Below are positions 55,890 to 64,000 of a DNA stretch of 64,000 nucleotides, piece after piece. The stretch's first letter is position 1, and each line of letters starts with the position of its first letter. The notes beneath the pieces were generated by a model. That model saw only the letters and a list, made by a program, of their open reading frames with translations. It was not told the DNA's origin and did not search any database. The position numbers and the translations under genes were made by a program. The stretch comes from Ovoidimarina sp963698645 (GTDB lineage Bacteria > Pseudomonadota > Alphaproteobacteria > Rhodobacterales > Rhodobacteraceae), in assembly GCA_963698645.1 (NCBI GenBank), contig CAVORP010000007.1:372001-436000 (forward strand), in the 5' to 3' direction.

Positions 55890-57607
55890 GCTTCTCCGCA
55901 TTCGCACCGGGATGGGTGACCGCACCCAGACGGGTCGGCCCCACAAGCTGAGCATATTTCCAAAGTGCGCCCGAAGCGTAAATCGTCTCACGCGGTCCCA
56001 CCCAGTTTTCCTTGCGCGCGGCCAGCTCCTCGTCGGTCAGGGCCACGCTGATCTCGCCCTTGATCGCGTCAATGGTAATCACATCGCCATTCTCGATCAA
56101 CGCGATGGGTCCGCAATGGGCAGCTTCCGGCCCGACATGGCCGACGCAGAAGCCGCGCGTGGCGCCCGAGAACCGGCCATCGGTGATCAGCGCGACCTTC
56201 TTGCCCATGCCCTGCCCCGACAGCGCCGCGGTGGTGGCCAGCATCTCGCGCATGCCCGGGCCGCCCGCGGGGCCTTCGTTGCGGATGACGATCACTTCGC
56301 CTTCCTCATAGCCGCGCGCCTTGACGGCGGCGAATGCGTCTTCCTCGCATTCGAACACGCGGGCCGGGCCGGTAAAGACCTGCTCCGCCTCGCTCATGCC
56401 CGCGACTTTCACGATCGCGCCTTCGGGGGCCAGATTGCCCTTCAGGCCGACGACGCCGCCCGTCGGGGTGATCGGCTTGTCGACCGGATAGATCACCCGG
56501 CCATCGGCCTCGCGCGTGATCAGGTCAAGCTCTTCGCCCATGGACCGCCCGCTTGCGGTGATGCAATCCTCGTGCATCAGCCCCGCACGGCGCAGTTCCT
56601 TCATCACCACCGGCACGCCGCCGGCCTCGTAAAGGTCCTTGGCCACGTATTGCCCGCCCGGCTTCAGATCGACGAAATAGGGCGTGTCGCGGAAAATCTC
56701 GCAGACATCGTCCAGATCGAAATCGATCCCGGCCTCGTGGGCGATGGCAGGCAGGTGCAGACCGGCATTGGTGGATCCGCCCGGTGCAGGCCACGACCCG
56801 CGCTGCGTTCTCAAGGCTCTTGCGCGTCACCACGTCGCGCGCGCGGATGCCCTTTTCCAGAAGCACCATCACCGCCTCGCCCGATGCCACGCCATAGGCG
56901 TCGCGGCTCTCATAGGGCGCAGGCGCGCCCGAGGAATTCATCAGCGCGAGCCCGATCGCCTCGGACACGCAGGCCATGGTATTGGCGGTGAACTGGCCGC
57001 CACAGGCGCCCGCGCTGGGACAGGCCACACGCTCCAGCGTGCGCAGCGCCTCGTCCGACATGTTGCCGGCCTGATGCTGGCCCACGGCCTCGAACACGTC
57101 CTGAACGGTCACGTCCTTGCCATCCAGCCGGCCCGGCAGGATCGACCCGCCATAGATGAACACGCTCGGCACGTTCAGCCGCACCATGGCCATCATCATC
57201 CCCGGAAGCGACTTGTCACAACCCGCAAGACCCACGATCGCGTCATAGCAATGGCCGCGCATGGTCAGTTCGACCGTATCGGCAATCGCTTCGCGCGACG
57301 CCAGCGACGACCGCATGCCCTCGTGCCCCATGGCGATCCCGTCGGTGACGGTGATCGTCGTGAACTCGCGCGGCGTGCCATTGGCGTGCTTCACGCCCAT
57401 CTTCACCGCCTGCGCCTGACGGTTCAGCGCGATGTTGCAGGGCGCGGCCTCGTTCCAGCAGGTGGCCACACCGACGAAAGGCTGGGCAATCTCTTCGTCG
57501 CTCAACCCCATGGCGTAGTAATACGACCGGTGCGGCGCCCGTGACGGGCCCTCGGTCACATGACGGCTGGGCAGTTTCGACTTGTCCCATTTCTTCTTCA
57601 GCATCAC
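55870..57607 (-). CDS. ilvD: Dihydroxy-acid dehydratase, one frameshift
   Basis: About 578 residues. SRAPHRSYYYAMGLSDEEI, VATCWNEAAPCNIALNRQAQ, IVGLAGCDKSLPGMMMAM (cluster cysteine) and CPSAGACGGQFTANTMAC identify IlvD with its [Fe-S] ligands. A one-base insertion near 56787 (GGG run) separates ACTG from GSTNAGLHLPAIAHEAG. C-terminal TDGRFSGATRGFCVGHVGPEAA. Makes the 2-oxo acids of Val, Ile and Leu. Confidence 0.94.
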
Positions 57608-57744
57608 TCAGCCTCCCGAATTATCTTCCGTTCGTGGAATAGGTCAGGCCGCGCCGTGCCACAAGCGTGATTGCACGAACGGCCGTCCCCGGATAGGGAC
57701 TGATCCGGGGCAAGAGACAGGGCACGGGCAAGACAAGGGCAGAG

Positions 57745-58633
57745 ATGGCAGATCCCCGGTTTCACGCATTCGTAGCGCCCGCGCGGGCCTATCCCGGCCT
57801 CGGGCGCCTGCTGGCGGGAACGCTGCTGATCATCAACATCTACGCGCTGGTCACCGTCCTGATCCTTGGTCTGCTCTGGCTTCTGTCCAAGCGCGACGCC
57901 AACATGATCTGGCTCGAAGACGCGCTGGCCGCCGATACGCCGTTCTCGATGTTCATGCTGCTGGCCACCTTCCTTGGCATGGCGCTGGGCCCGATGGTGG
58001 CCGCCCGCGCGATCCACAAACGCGGCGCGGGCACGCTCTTCGGCCCCGCCGCGCGAACGCTTCGGCACTTTGCCATCGGGCTGGGGATCGCGGGCGGCAT
58101 TATGGGCCTCGCCGTCCTCGTCTCGTTTCAGGTCAACGCGCCGCTTGCCGGGGCTGTCCTTCGGCACATGGATCCTGATCCTGCCCATCGCGCTCATCGC
58201 CATCGCGATCCAGACCGGGGCCGAGGAACTCCTGTTCCGCGGCTACCTGCAACAGCAACTGGCGGCGCGCTTCGCCTCGCCGGTCGTCTGGGCGGTTCTG
58301 CCCGCGCTCATCTTCGGCCTTCTGCATTTCGATCCCGCATCGGCGGGGGGCAATGTCTGGCTGGTGGTGGGCTCGGCGGCGCTGTTCGGGCTGATGGCGG
58401 CGGATCTCACCGCGCGCAGCGGATCGATCGGGGCGGCATGGGGCTTTCACCTCGCCAACAACATGTTCGCGCTCACGGTCATCGCCACCCAGGGCACGCT
58501 CACCGGTTTCGCGCTCTATCTCACGCCCTACGACATCTCGGATACCGAGGCGATCCGCGCCCTGATCCCGGTCGATCTGGGGCTGATGGTGCTGACCTGG
58601 TTCCTGATCCGCCGCGCCGTGGCCCATCGCTAG
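57745..58633 (+). CDS. CPBP-family intramembrane metalloprotease, one frameshift
   Basis: About 296 residues with some eight helices. The CPBP signatures are QTGAEELLFRGYLQQ (EExxxR, motif 1) and HFDPAS and FHLANN (His motifs 2 and 3). One +1 shift near 58160 joins the N-terminal helices to the catalytic part. Possible roles are CaaX processing or self-protection against peptides; substrate unknown. Confidence 0.82.
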
Positions 58634-58731
58634 CCCCCGACGCACCCCGATCCGACCGCCAACGTCCGATTGCATTTCCCCGCCCCGCGGCATAAGTCGG
58701 TTTTGAACGCATTACGCCCCAAGGCCCGCGC

Positions 58732-59688
58732 ATGAACTGGATCTCGAACTACGTCCGCCCCCGCATCAACTCGCTGTTTTCGCGCCGTGAGGTGCCCGAG
58801 AACCTGTGGACCAAGTGCGACGAATGCGGAACCATGCTGTTCCACCGGGAGCTGACGGAAAATCTCAACGTCTGCACCTCGTGCAACCACCACATGCCGA
58901 TCACGCCGCGGGTGCGGTTCGACGCGCTGTTCGACCTCGGCATCTATACCGAGGTCGAGGTGCCGCTGCCGGTCACCGACCCGCTGCAGTTCCGCGACCA
59001 GAAGAAATATCCTGATCGCCTGAAAGCGGCCCAGAAACAGACCGCCGAGAAAGAGGCGATGCTGGTGGCCGAGGGCGAGATCGGGCGCACGCCCATCGTC
59101 GCGGCGGCACAGGATTTCACCTTCATGGCCGGGTCCATGGGCATGTATGTGGGCAACGCCATCATCGCCGCCGCCGAACGCGCGGTGAAGCTGAAGCGCC
59201 CGCTGGTGCTGTTTTCGGCCGCGGGCGGCGCCCGGATGCAGGAGGGGATCCTGTCGCTGATGCAGATGCCGCGCACCACGGTCGCGGTGGAGATGCTGAA
59301 AGAGGCCGGGCTTCCCTATATCGTCGTGCTGACCCATCCCACGACCGGGGGCGTGACCGCCAGCTACGCGATGCTGGGCGATGTGCATATCGCCGAACCC
59401 AACGCGCTGATCTGCTTCGCCGGGCCGCGGGTGATCGAACAGACGATCCGCGAGAAGCTGCCCGAAGGCTTCCAGCGCGCCGAATACCTTCTCGATCACG
59501 GGATGCTTGACCGGGTGACCCACCGCAAGGACATCAAGGACGATCTCGTTCGCATCCTTCGCATGCTGATGGGCCTGCCGCCGGCGGTCGCGGGCGACCT
59601 GCCCGCGCCGGAACAGCCCGCCGATGCCGAAAAGAACGCCGGGGCCGCACCCTCCGGTCCGCCGCTCGCCCCGGAAAAATCCGACTGA
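58732..59688 (+). CDS. accD: Acetyl-CoA carboxylase carboxyltransferase subunit beta
   Basis: 318 residues, intact. Zn ribbon WTKCDECGTMLFHRELTENLNVCTSC (four Cys) at residues ~25-55, and the carboxyltransferase core SAAGGARMQEGILSLMQM, TTGGVTASYAMLGD and CFAGPRVIEQT. Pro/Ala-rich tail. First step of fatty-acid synthesis with AccA. Usually followed by folC, as here. Confidence 0.95.
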   Translation: MNWISNYVRPRINSLFSRREVPENLWTKCDECGTMLFHRELTENLNVCTSCNHHMPITPRVRFDALFDLGIYTEVEVPLPVTDPLQFRDQKKYPDRLKAAQKQTAEKEAMLVAEGEIGRTPIVAAAQDFTFMAGSMGMYVGNAIIAAAERAVKLKRPLVLFSAAGGARMQEGILSLMQMPRTTVAVEMLKEAGLPYIVVLTHPTTGGVTASYAMLGDVHIAEPNALICFAGPRVIEQTIREKLPEGFQRAEYLLDHGMLDRVTHRKDIKDDLVRILRMLMGLPPAVAGDLPAPEQPADAEKNAGAAPSGPPLAPEKSD

Positions 59689-59763
59689 TCCCGCCCGCTC
59701 TTTCGCAAAGCCGCCATCTTCCCGCACCCGCGCGCCCCGCGCGTGTGACGAGCCTCGAACGCC

Positions 59764-61034
59764 ATGACCAATTCCGACAAGATCCTGGAACGGATGATGA
59801 CCCTTCACCCGAAGGTCATCGACCTCTCGCTTGACCGCGCGCACCGGCTTCTCGCGGCCACCGGCCATCCCGAACGCGCCGCTGCCGCCGGTCATCCACG
59901 TCGCCGGTACCAACGGCAAGGGCTCGACCGTCGCGATGCTACGCGCGGGGATCGAAGGGGTGGGCCAGACCGCCCATGTCTATACCTCGCCCCACCTCGC
60001 CCGGTTTCACGAACGCATCCGCGTCGCTGGAAAGCTGATCCCCGAAGACGAGCTGGCCACCGTCCTCGACGAGGCCCTGGCGCGGAACGGATCGGACCCG
60101 ATCACCTATTTCGAGATCACGACCATCGCCGCCCTTCTGGCCTTTGCCCGCACGCCGGCCGACTGGACCCTGCTCGAGGTCGGGCTGGGCGGGCGGCTTG
60201 ACGCCACCAACGTGGTGGACAAGCCCGCCCTGACCATCGTCACCACCGTCGATCTGGATCATCAGCAGTTCCTTGGCGAAACGGTGGCGGAGATCGCGGG
60301 CGAAAAGGCCGGGATCATCAAGCGCGGCGTGCCCTGCGTCGTCGGCCCCCAGCATGACGAGGCGCTTGCGGTGATCGAGGCCCGCGCCGAGGAACTGGGC
60401 GCGCCGCTTCTGGTCCATGGCCAGCACTGGCACGCATGGGAAGAACGCGGGCGGATGGTCTTTCAGGATGAAACCGGCCTGCTCGATCTGCCGCGGCCGA
60501 ACCTGATCGGACCGCACCAGATCGGCAATGCGGGCATGGCGCTTGCCGCCCTGCGCCACCTCGGCTTTGCCGAAGCCGCCTTCGAGGCCGCCGTGACCCG
60601 GGCCGAATGGCCCGCCCGGATGCAGCGGCTCAAGATCGGGCCCGCTGGTGGACATGGCCGGCGCTTGCGAGCTTTGGCTTGATGGCGGGCACAACCCCGC
60701 CGCGGGTCACGCGCTGGCCGAAACGCTGGTCACGCTGCCGCCGAAACCCCTGCACCTCATCTGCGGGATGCTGCGCACGAAGGACGTGTCGGGCTATCTC
60801 GACGCGCTGGCCCGGACCGCCGACAGCCTGACCGCCGTGGCGATCCCCGGCGAGACCGCGACCCTGACCGCCGAGGAAACCCGCGATGCGGCGCTCTCGG
60901 TCGGCCTCGAAGCGACGATCGCCGATGACGTGGGGCAGGCCGTGGACCGGATCGCCCGAACCCATCCCGGCGCGCGCATCCTGATCTGCGGATCGCTCTA
61001 CCTCGCCGGATCGGTCCTGCGCGAGAACGGCTAG
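59764..61034 (+). CDS. folC: Folylpolyglutamate synthase/dihydrofolate synthase, two frameshifts
   Basis: About 423 residues. VIHVAGTNGKGSTVAML is the P-loop, TSPHLARFHERIR the folate site, LLEVGLGGRLDATNV and TTVDLDHQQFLG the Mur-ligase-like centre, LDGGHNPAAGHAL the C-terminal motif. Single-base insertions near 59880 and 60645 (ATCGGGCCCG, one C too many). Adds glutamate to folates. Confidence 0.93.
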
Positions 61035-61053
61035 CGCCGCCGGAAATCCGTAT

Positions 61054-61125
61054 GCATGGAATACATATGCCATGCGCATGGAATACACATGGCGCGACCG
61101 GCCCGTTTACGAGACCCGTTTACGA
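61054..61125. repeat. Two short tandem duplications in the folC-zapE gap
   Basis: GCATGGAATACA occurs at 61054-61065 and 61076-61087 (22-bp period), and CCCGTTTACGA at 61102-61112 and 61115-61125 (13-bp period). The second unit contains the zapE stop codon (TTA on the plus strand, 61120-61122), so the stop and its surroundings are duplicated. Confidence 0.65.
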
Positions 61126-62192
61126 AGCCCAGTCGGCGGCCTGCATCTCCCGCAGACGGCTTGCCGTACGCTCGAATTCGAACGACCCCGCCCCTTCGAG
61201 GTAAAGCCGCTCCGGCTCATCCGCCGCGGTCATGACCAGCCTCACCCGCGCCTCGTAAAGCGCGTCGATCAGGGTGACGAACCTCTTGGCTTCGTTATAG
61301 TTTTCGCTCGACAGAAGCGGCACGTCCTCGAGAAACAGGACCCGCACCGCCCCCGCGATGGCAAGGTAATCCGCAGGTCCGAGCGGCTTGGCGCAGAGGT
61401 CCCAGAAGGACGCCCTCCCGACCCCGTTGCGAAAGACCGGGACCTCCACCTTGTGGCCCTTCACCTCCAGGACCAGCGGGCTTCCGCCCCCACCCGACAT
61501 TTTCTCATAAAGTTCAGATACCTGGTCGCGGCATTGGGCATTCACCGGGTGGAAATAGACCTGCATTCCCGCCAGCCGGTTCTGCCGGTAATCCACTCGC
61601 GCCACCAGCTCCCGCACTTCCATCTTTTCCTTCAGAAGGTCGATGAAAGGCAGGAAGATACCGCGGTTCAGCCCGTCCTTGTAGAGATCGTCCGGCGGCC
61701 GGTTCGAGGTGGTCACGATCGCCACGCCGCCCGCAAAGAGCCGCTCGAACAGCCGCCCGACGATCATCGCATCTGCGATATCGGTGATCTGCATCTCGTC
61801 GAAACTCAACAACCTGACATCGCGCATCACCGCCTCGGCCACGGGCAGGATCGCGTCATCGACGCCGGTCTTGCGCGCCTCGTGAAGTCCCTGCTGCACC
61901 TCCTGCATGAAGGCATGGAAATGCACCCGGCGCTTCTGTTCGATGTTCACCGAGGCATGGAACAGGTCCATCAGCATCGACTTGCCGCGCCCGACGCCGC
62001 CCCAGAGATACAACGCCCTTCGGAGCGACCGGGGCCTTTGAAAACAGGCCCTTGCGGCGCAGGACGGGACCCGCCTCAAGCGTTTCCCGCAACACCTGAA
62101 GTGCCGGCAGCACCTCATGCTGCGCGGGGTCCGACCTCCAGCCGCCCTTCGCCCGCAAGACGCGTATAGATTTCCTGAATCGTCTCCGACAT
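61120..62192 (-). CDS. zapE: Cell division AFG1-like ATPase ZapE, two frameshifts
   Basis: About 357 residues. After two one-base insertions near 62128 and 62030 the P-loop reads LYLWGGVGRGKSMLMDLF, followed by Walker B RLLSFDEMQITDIADAMI, IVTTSNRPPDDLYKDGL (sensor) and the ending SRLREMQAADWAS. AAA-like ATPase that acts on the Z ring during constriction and stress. Start ATG 62192 gives MSETIQEIYTRLAGEG. Confidence 0.9.
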
Positions 62193-62246
62193 GGCCCCTG
62201 TTACGACGGGCGCGCGCAGGTGAAAAGAGATCGCAACCCGCGGGCG

Positions 62247-63197
62247 TCAATGATGTGCGGAAATGCTGGCATCGGCTCCGTTCGCGCGACTGCCCCCGCC
62301 TAGGGTCTTCCAGACGCTCTGGATGTATTTGCAGGTCATCAGGTCCAGATGCGCCCCGCCGCCATTCTTGAACAGGGTGATGTCCTCGGGCGATCGCGTG
62401 AACCGGTCGAGGTCATAGTAATCCGCGACGATATCGTCCGGCCCGATGGTTCCGGCCTCCAGCGGGATCTTCAACTCGCCGATATGCCCCATCGTCGTGT
62501 CGCGGCTGTCGACGAAGATCCGGGCGCGGGTCAGCGCCAGATCGTCCACTTCGCGCATATCCGGGCGATAGGCGCCGATAAGGTCGATATGCTGGCCGGG
62601 GCGAAGCCACGCGCCGCTGATCACCGGGTCGGTGGACATGGTGGCCGAGGTCACGATATCCGCGCGTCCCACGGCCTCGGGCAGATCGGTGACAGCGACC
62701 GTATCGGGATGCTGATCGGCAAGCGCCCGGGCCTTGTCCGCCGTCCGGTTCCAGATCTCGAAGCGGGCTTTCGGGAAGGCTGCGCCATAGGCCGCGCGCA
62801 GGCTGTTCGCCACGGTCCCCGCGCCCACGATCAGGATGCGCGAGGCACCCGGCGGGGCAAGCCTGCGCGCCGCAAGAAGACTGTCACCCGCGGTCTTCCA
62901 ATAGGTCACGAGGTGGAAATCGAGGATCGCCTCGAGCGCACCGTCGCGGTCGGACAGAAGGCTGACCGCGCCGCCGATGGTCGGCCCGGCATTTCGCGGA
63001 AAAATGGTTGCGGATTTCACCACGATGCCAAGCCCGTCGATCCAGGCGGCCCGGTTCAGAAGCGTATCGGGATCGCGATAGAGAAAGGTATCGGCCACCT
63101 CCGCCCGGGGCAGGTCGTGGCCCGCCGCGATGGCCTCGGTCAGTTCGATCCAGTCAAGCTGGCTTGCGGCGGCGGGAGGAATGAATGTGGGGGTCAC
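62247..63197 (-). CDS. Ornithine cyclodeaminase / mu-crystallin family protein
   Basis: 316 residues, GTG start overlapping the upstream HAD stop (GTGA). NAD-binding ILIVGAGTVANSLRAAYGAAFP near residue 122, ATMSTDPVISGAWLRPGQHIDLIGAY and DSRDTTMGHIGEL are typical. KSATIFPRN carries the family Lys. Could be an OCD, alanine dehydrogenase or imine reductase; undetermined. Confidence 0.85.
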   Translation of the reverse strand: MTPTFIPPAAASQLDWIELTEAIAAGHDLPRAEVADTFLYRDPDTLLNRAAWIDGLGIVVKSATIFPRNAGPTIGGAVSLLSDRDGALEAILDFHLVTYWKTAGDSLLAARRLAPPGASRILIVGAGTVANSLRAAYGAAFPKARFEIWNRTADKARALADQHPDTVAVTDLPEAVGRADIVTSATMSTDPVISGAWLRPGQHIDLIGAYRPDMREVDDLALTRARIFVDSRDTTMGHIGELKIPLEAGTIGPDDIVADYYDLDRFTRSPEDITLFKNGGGAHLDLMTCKYIQSVWKTLGGGSRANGADASISAHH

Positions 63198-63823
63198 GGC
63201 CGACCTTCCGGACCGGGCAGAAGACCTTCGGCGACGAGACGGGCGGCCCAGCCTTCGGCGCCGTCGAACAGATGGGTCTGCCAGCCCCGCGCCGCTGCGG
63301 CGGTGATGTTATCGGCCTTGTCATCGGTGAACAGAAGGGCCTCGGGTGCGATCCCGCTATCGGCCTCGACCATGGCATAGATCTCGGGCGACGGCTTGGT
63401 CACACCCATATGGCCCGAGACATAGCGACGGTCGAACTCTGTGAGGAAAGGGAAATGGGATTCGGCCAGCGCAAAGCTTCCAATCCCGAAATTCGTAAGC
63501 GTGAAGACCGGAACGCCGCCGGCCCGCAGGCTGCGCAGCAAGGCCACCGTGGGCTCGATCACCGGTTGCGCAAGGGACAGCCAGTTGTCGTGCCAATCGC
63601 GGATCTCGGCCTGCCAGTGCGGATAGCGTTCGGCGGTGTCATAGATCGTCTGGCGAAAATCGGCGCCCCGGTCCACCAGCTCGTTCATCCCGTGCAGGTC
63701 GACCTCGTCGAACATGGCGCGGCGGCGGTCTGGGCCGATCGTCCGGTCATAGTAACTCTCGGGCTGCCATTCGATCAGCACGTTGCCGATGTCAAAGATC
63801 ACCGCCTCGACCTGGGTCATCAT
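63194..63823 (-). CDS. HAD-IA family hydrolase (YihX-like)
   Basis: 209 residues, intact. Motif I AVIFDIGNVLIEWQPESYY, motif II FTLTNFG, motif III TKPSPEIY and motif IV LFTDDKADNITAA. The FDIGNVL form resembles YihX-type sugar-phosphate or haloacid hydrolases. Translationally coupled to the cyclodeaminase-like gene, so both may act on one metabolite. Confidence 0.87.
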   Translation of the reverse strand: MMTQVEAVIFDIGNVLIEWQPESYYDRTIGPDRRRAMFDEVDLHGMNELVDRGADFRQTIYDTAERYPHWQAEIRDWHDNWLSLAQPVIEPTVALLRSLRAGGVPVFTLTNFGIGSFALAESHFPFLTEFDRRYVSGHMGVTKPSPEIYAMVEADSGIAPEALLFTDDKADNITAAAARGWQTHLFDGAEGWAARLVAEGLLPGPEGRP

Positions 63824-63871
63824 CCGCCTCCTGTCCTTCCTGCCCTGTCTAGCGGCAGAGAGCGGCCTTGC

Positions 63872-64000
63872 CTAGCGATGCGCCGGGGGTCGGCTGACCG
63901 CACCGCGCCGCACGACCGTTTCGCGCCAGATCAGGACAAGGCCCGAGCCAAGGATCAAGGAGATTCCGGCGAATGCGGTCGTGTCGGGCCATTCGGAAAA
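63872..64000 (-). CDS. EamA/DMT transporter, C-terminal fragment cut by window end
   Basis: Last 42 residues in frame to the window edge: a membrane helix AFAGISLILGSGLVLIWRE followed by a basic tail TVVRRGAVSRPPAHR. Such endings are usual in EamA-family transporters. The rest lies outside the window. Confidence 0.6.
   Translation of the reverse strand, partial: FSEWPDTTAFAGISLILGSGLVLIWRETVVRRGAVSRPPAHR

Noticed and set aside
1..64000. Defence system, prophage, secretion system or biosynthetic cluster
   Set aside because: Both strands were read for nucleases, phage structural genes, CRISPR repeats, NRPS/PKS and toxin-antitoxin pairs; none was recognisable.

Overview
The window is a high-GC alphaproteobacterial chromosome segment, most likely from a member of the Rhodobacteraceae. 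The evidence is the ccoNOQP/ccoGHIS-uspA-fnrL-hemN cluster with Fnr boxes, the DUF3576-leuS-lptE-holA order, an abundant-type porin, DUF2125 and DUF2059 proteins, and Rhodobacter-like codon use. I see no rRNA, tRNA, CRISPR array, prophage, complete insertion sequence or replication origin. 

Layout. 1-9.2 kb: a peptide-type ABC importer (receptor, two permeases, two ATPases) whose genes are interleaved with small accessory genes (YkgJ-like Cys-cluster protein, secreted HExxH protein, PhyH dioxygenase, DUF2059, TPR-like protein). 9.2-14.2 kb: DMT permease, L,D-transpeptidase, YggS, TPR-sulfotransferase and a porin. 14.5-19.8 kb: envelope and core genes (DUF3576 lipoprotein, leuS, lptE, holA, GST). 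19.8-29.7 kb: flavoprotein, MscS channel, STAS/SEC14-like protein, GDPD-like protein, cupin, enoyl-CoA hydratase, SDR, DUF2125, PmbA and an inositol-phosphatase-like protein. 29.7-43.0 kb: micro-oxic respiration and heme synthesis, comprising ccoS/I/H/G and ccoP/Q/O/N, uspA, fnrL, hemN, hemC and hemE, with four Fnr boxes that tie the regulator to its targets. 43.0-47.4 kb: Lrp regulator divergent from alanine dehydrogenase, a DRL-like oxidoreductase, mscL and a GST. 47.6-51.8 kb: an accessory-looking stretch with AraC/aldo-keto reductase and SoxR/DMT exporter pairs, a textbook SoxR promoter, then a decayed segment. 51.8-64 kb: an operon of poorly known genes, ilvD, a CPBP protease, accD, folC, zapE, an ornithine-cyclodeaminase-like enzyme, a HAD hydrolase and the end of an EamA transporter.

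About 25 otherwise ordinary genes, including leuS, folC, ilvD and holA's neighbour lptE, are interrupted by reading-frame changes. Nearly all of them, on both strands, are the kind caused by one extra base. This points to insertion errors in the sequence rather than to pseudogenes, so I annotate such loci as single CDS spanning the shifts and say so in each entry.

I did not find a convincing new multi-gene system. The observations most worth following are a cupin gene bracketed by imperfect direct copies of an enoyl-CoA hydratase 3' end, a SoxR-controlled DMT exporter, a GDPD-like protein with substituted metal ligands, a hairpin in the alanine dehydrogenase leader, and repeated sharing of a CTAG palindrome as the stop codon of both genes in convergent pairs.
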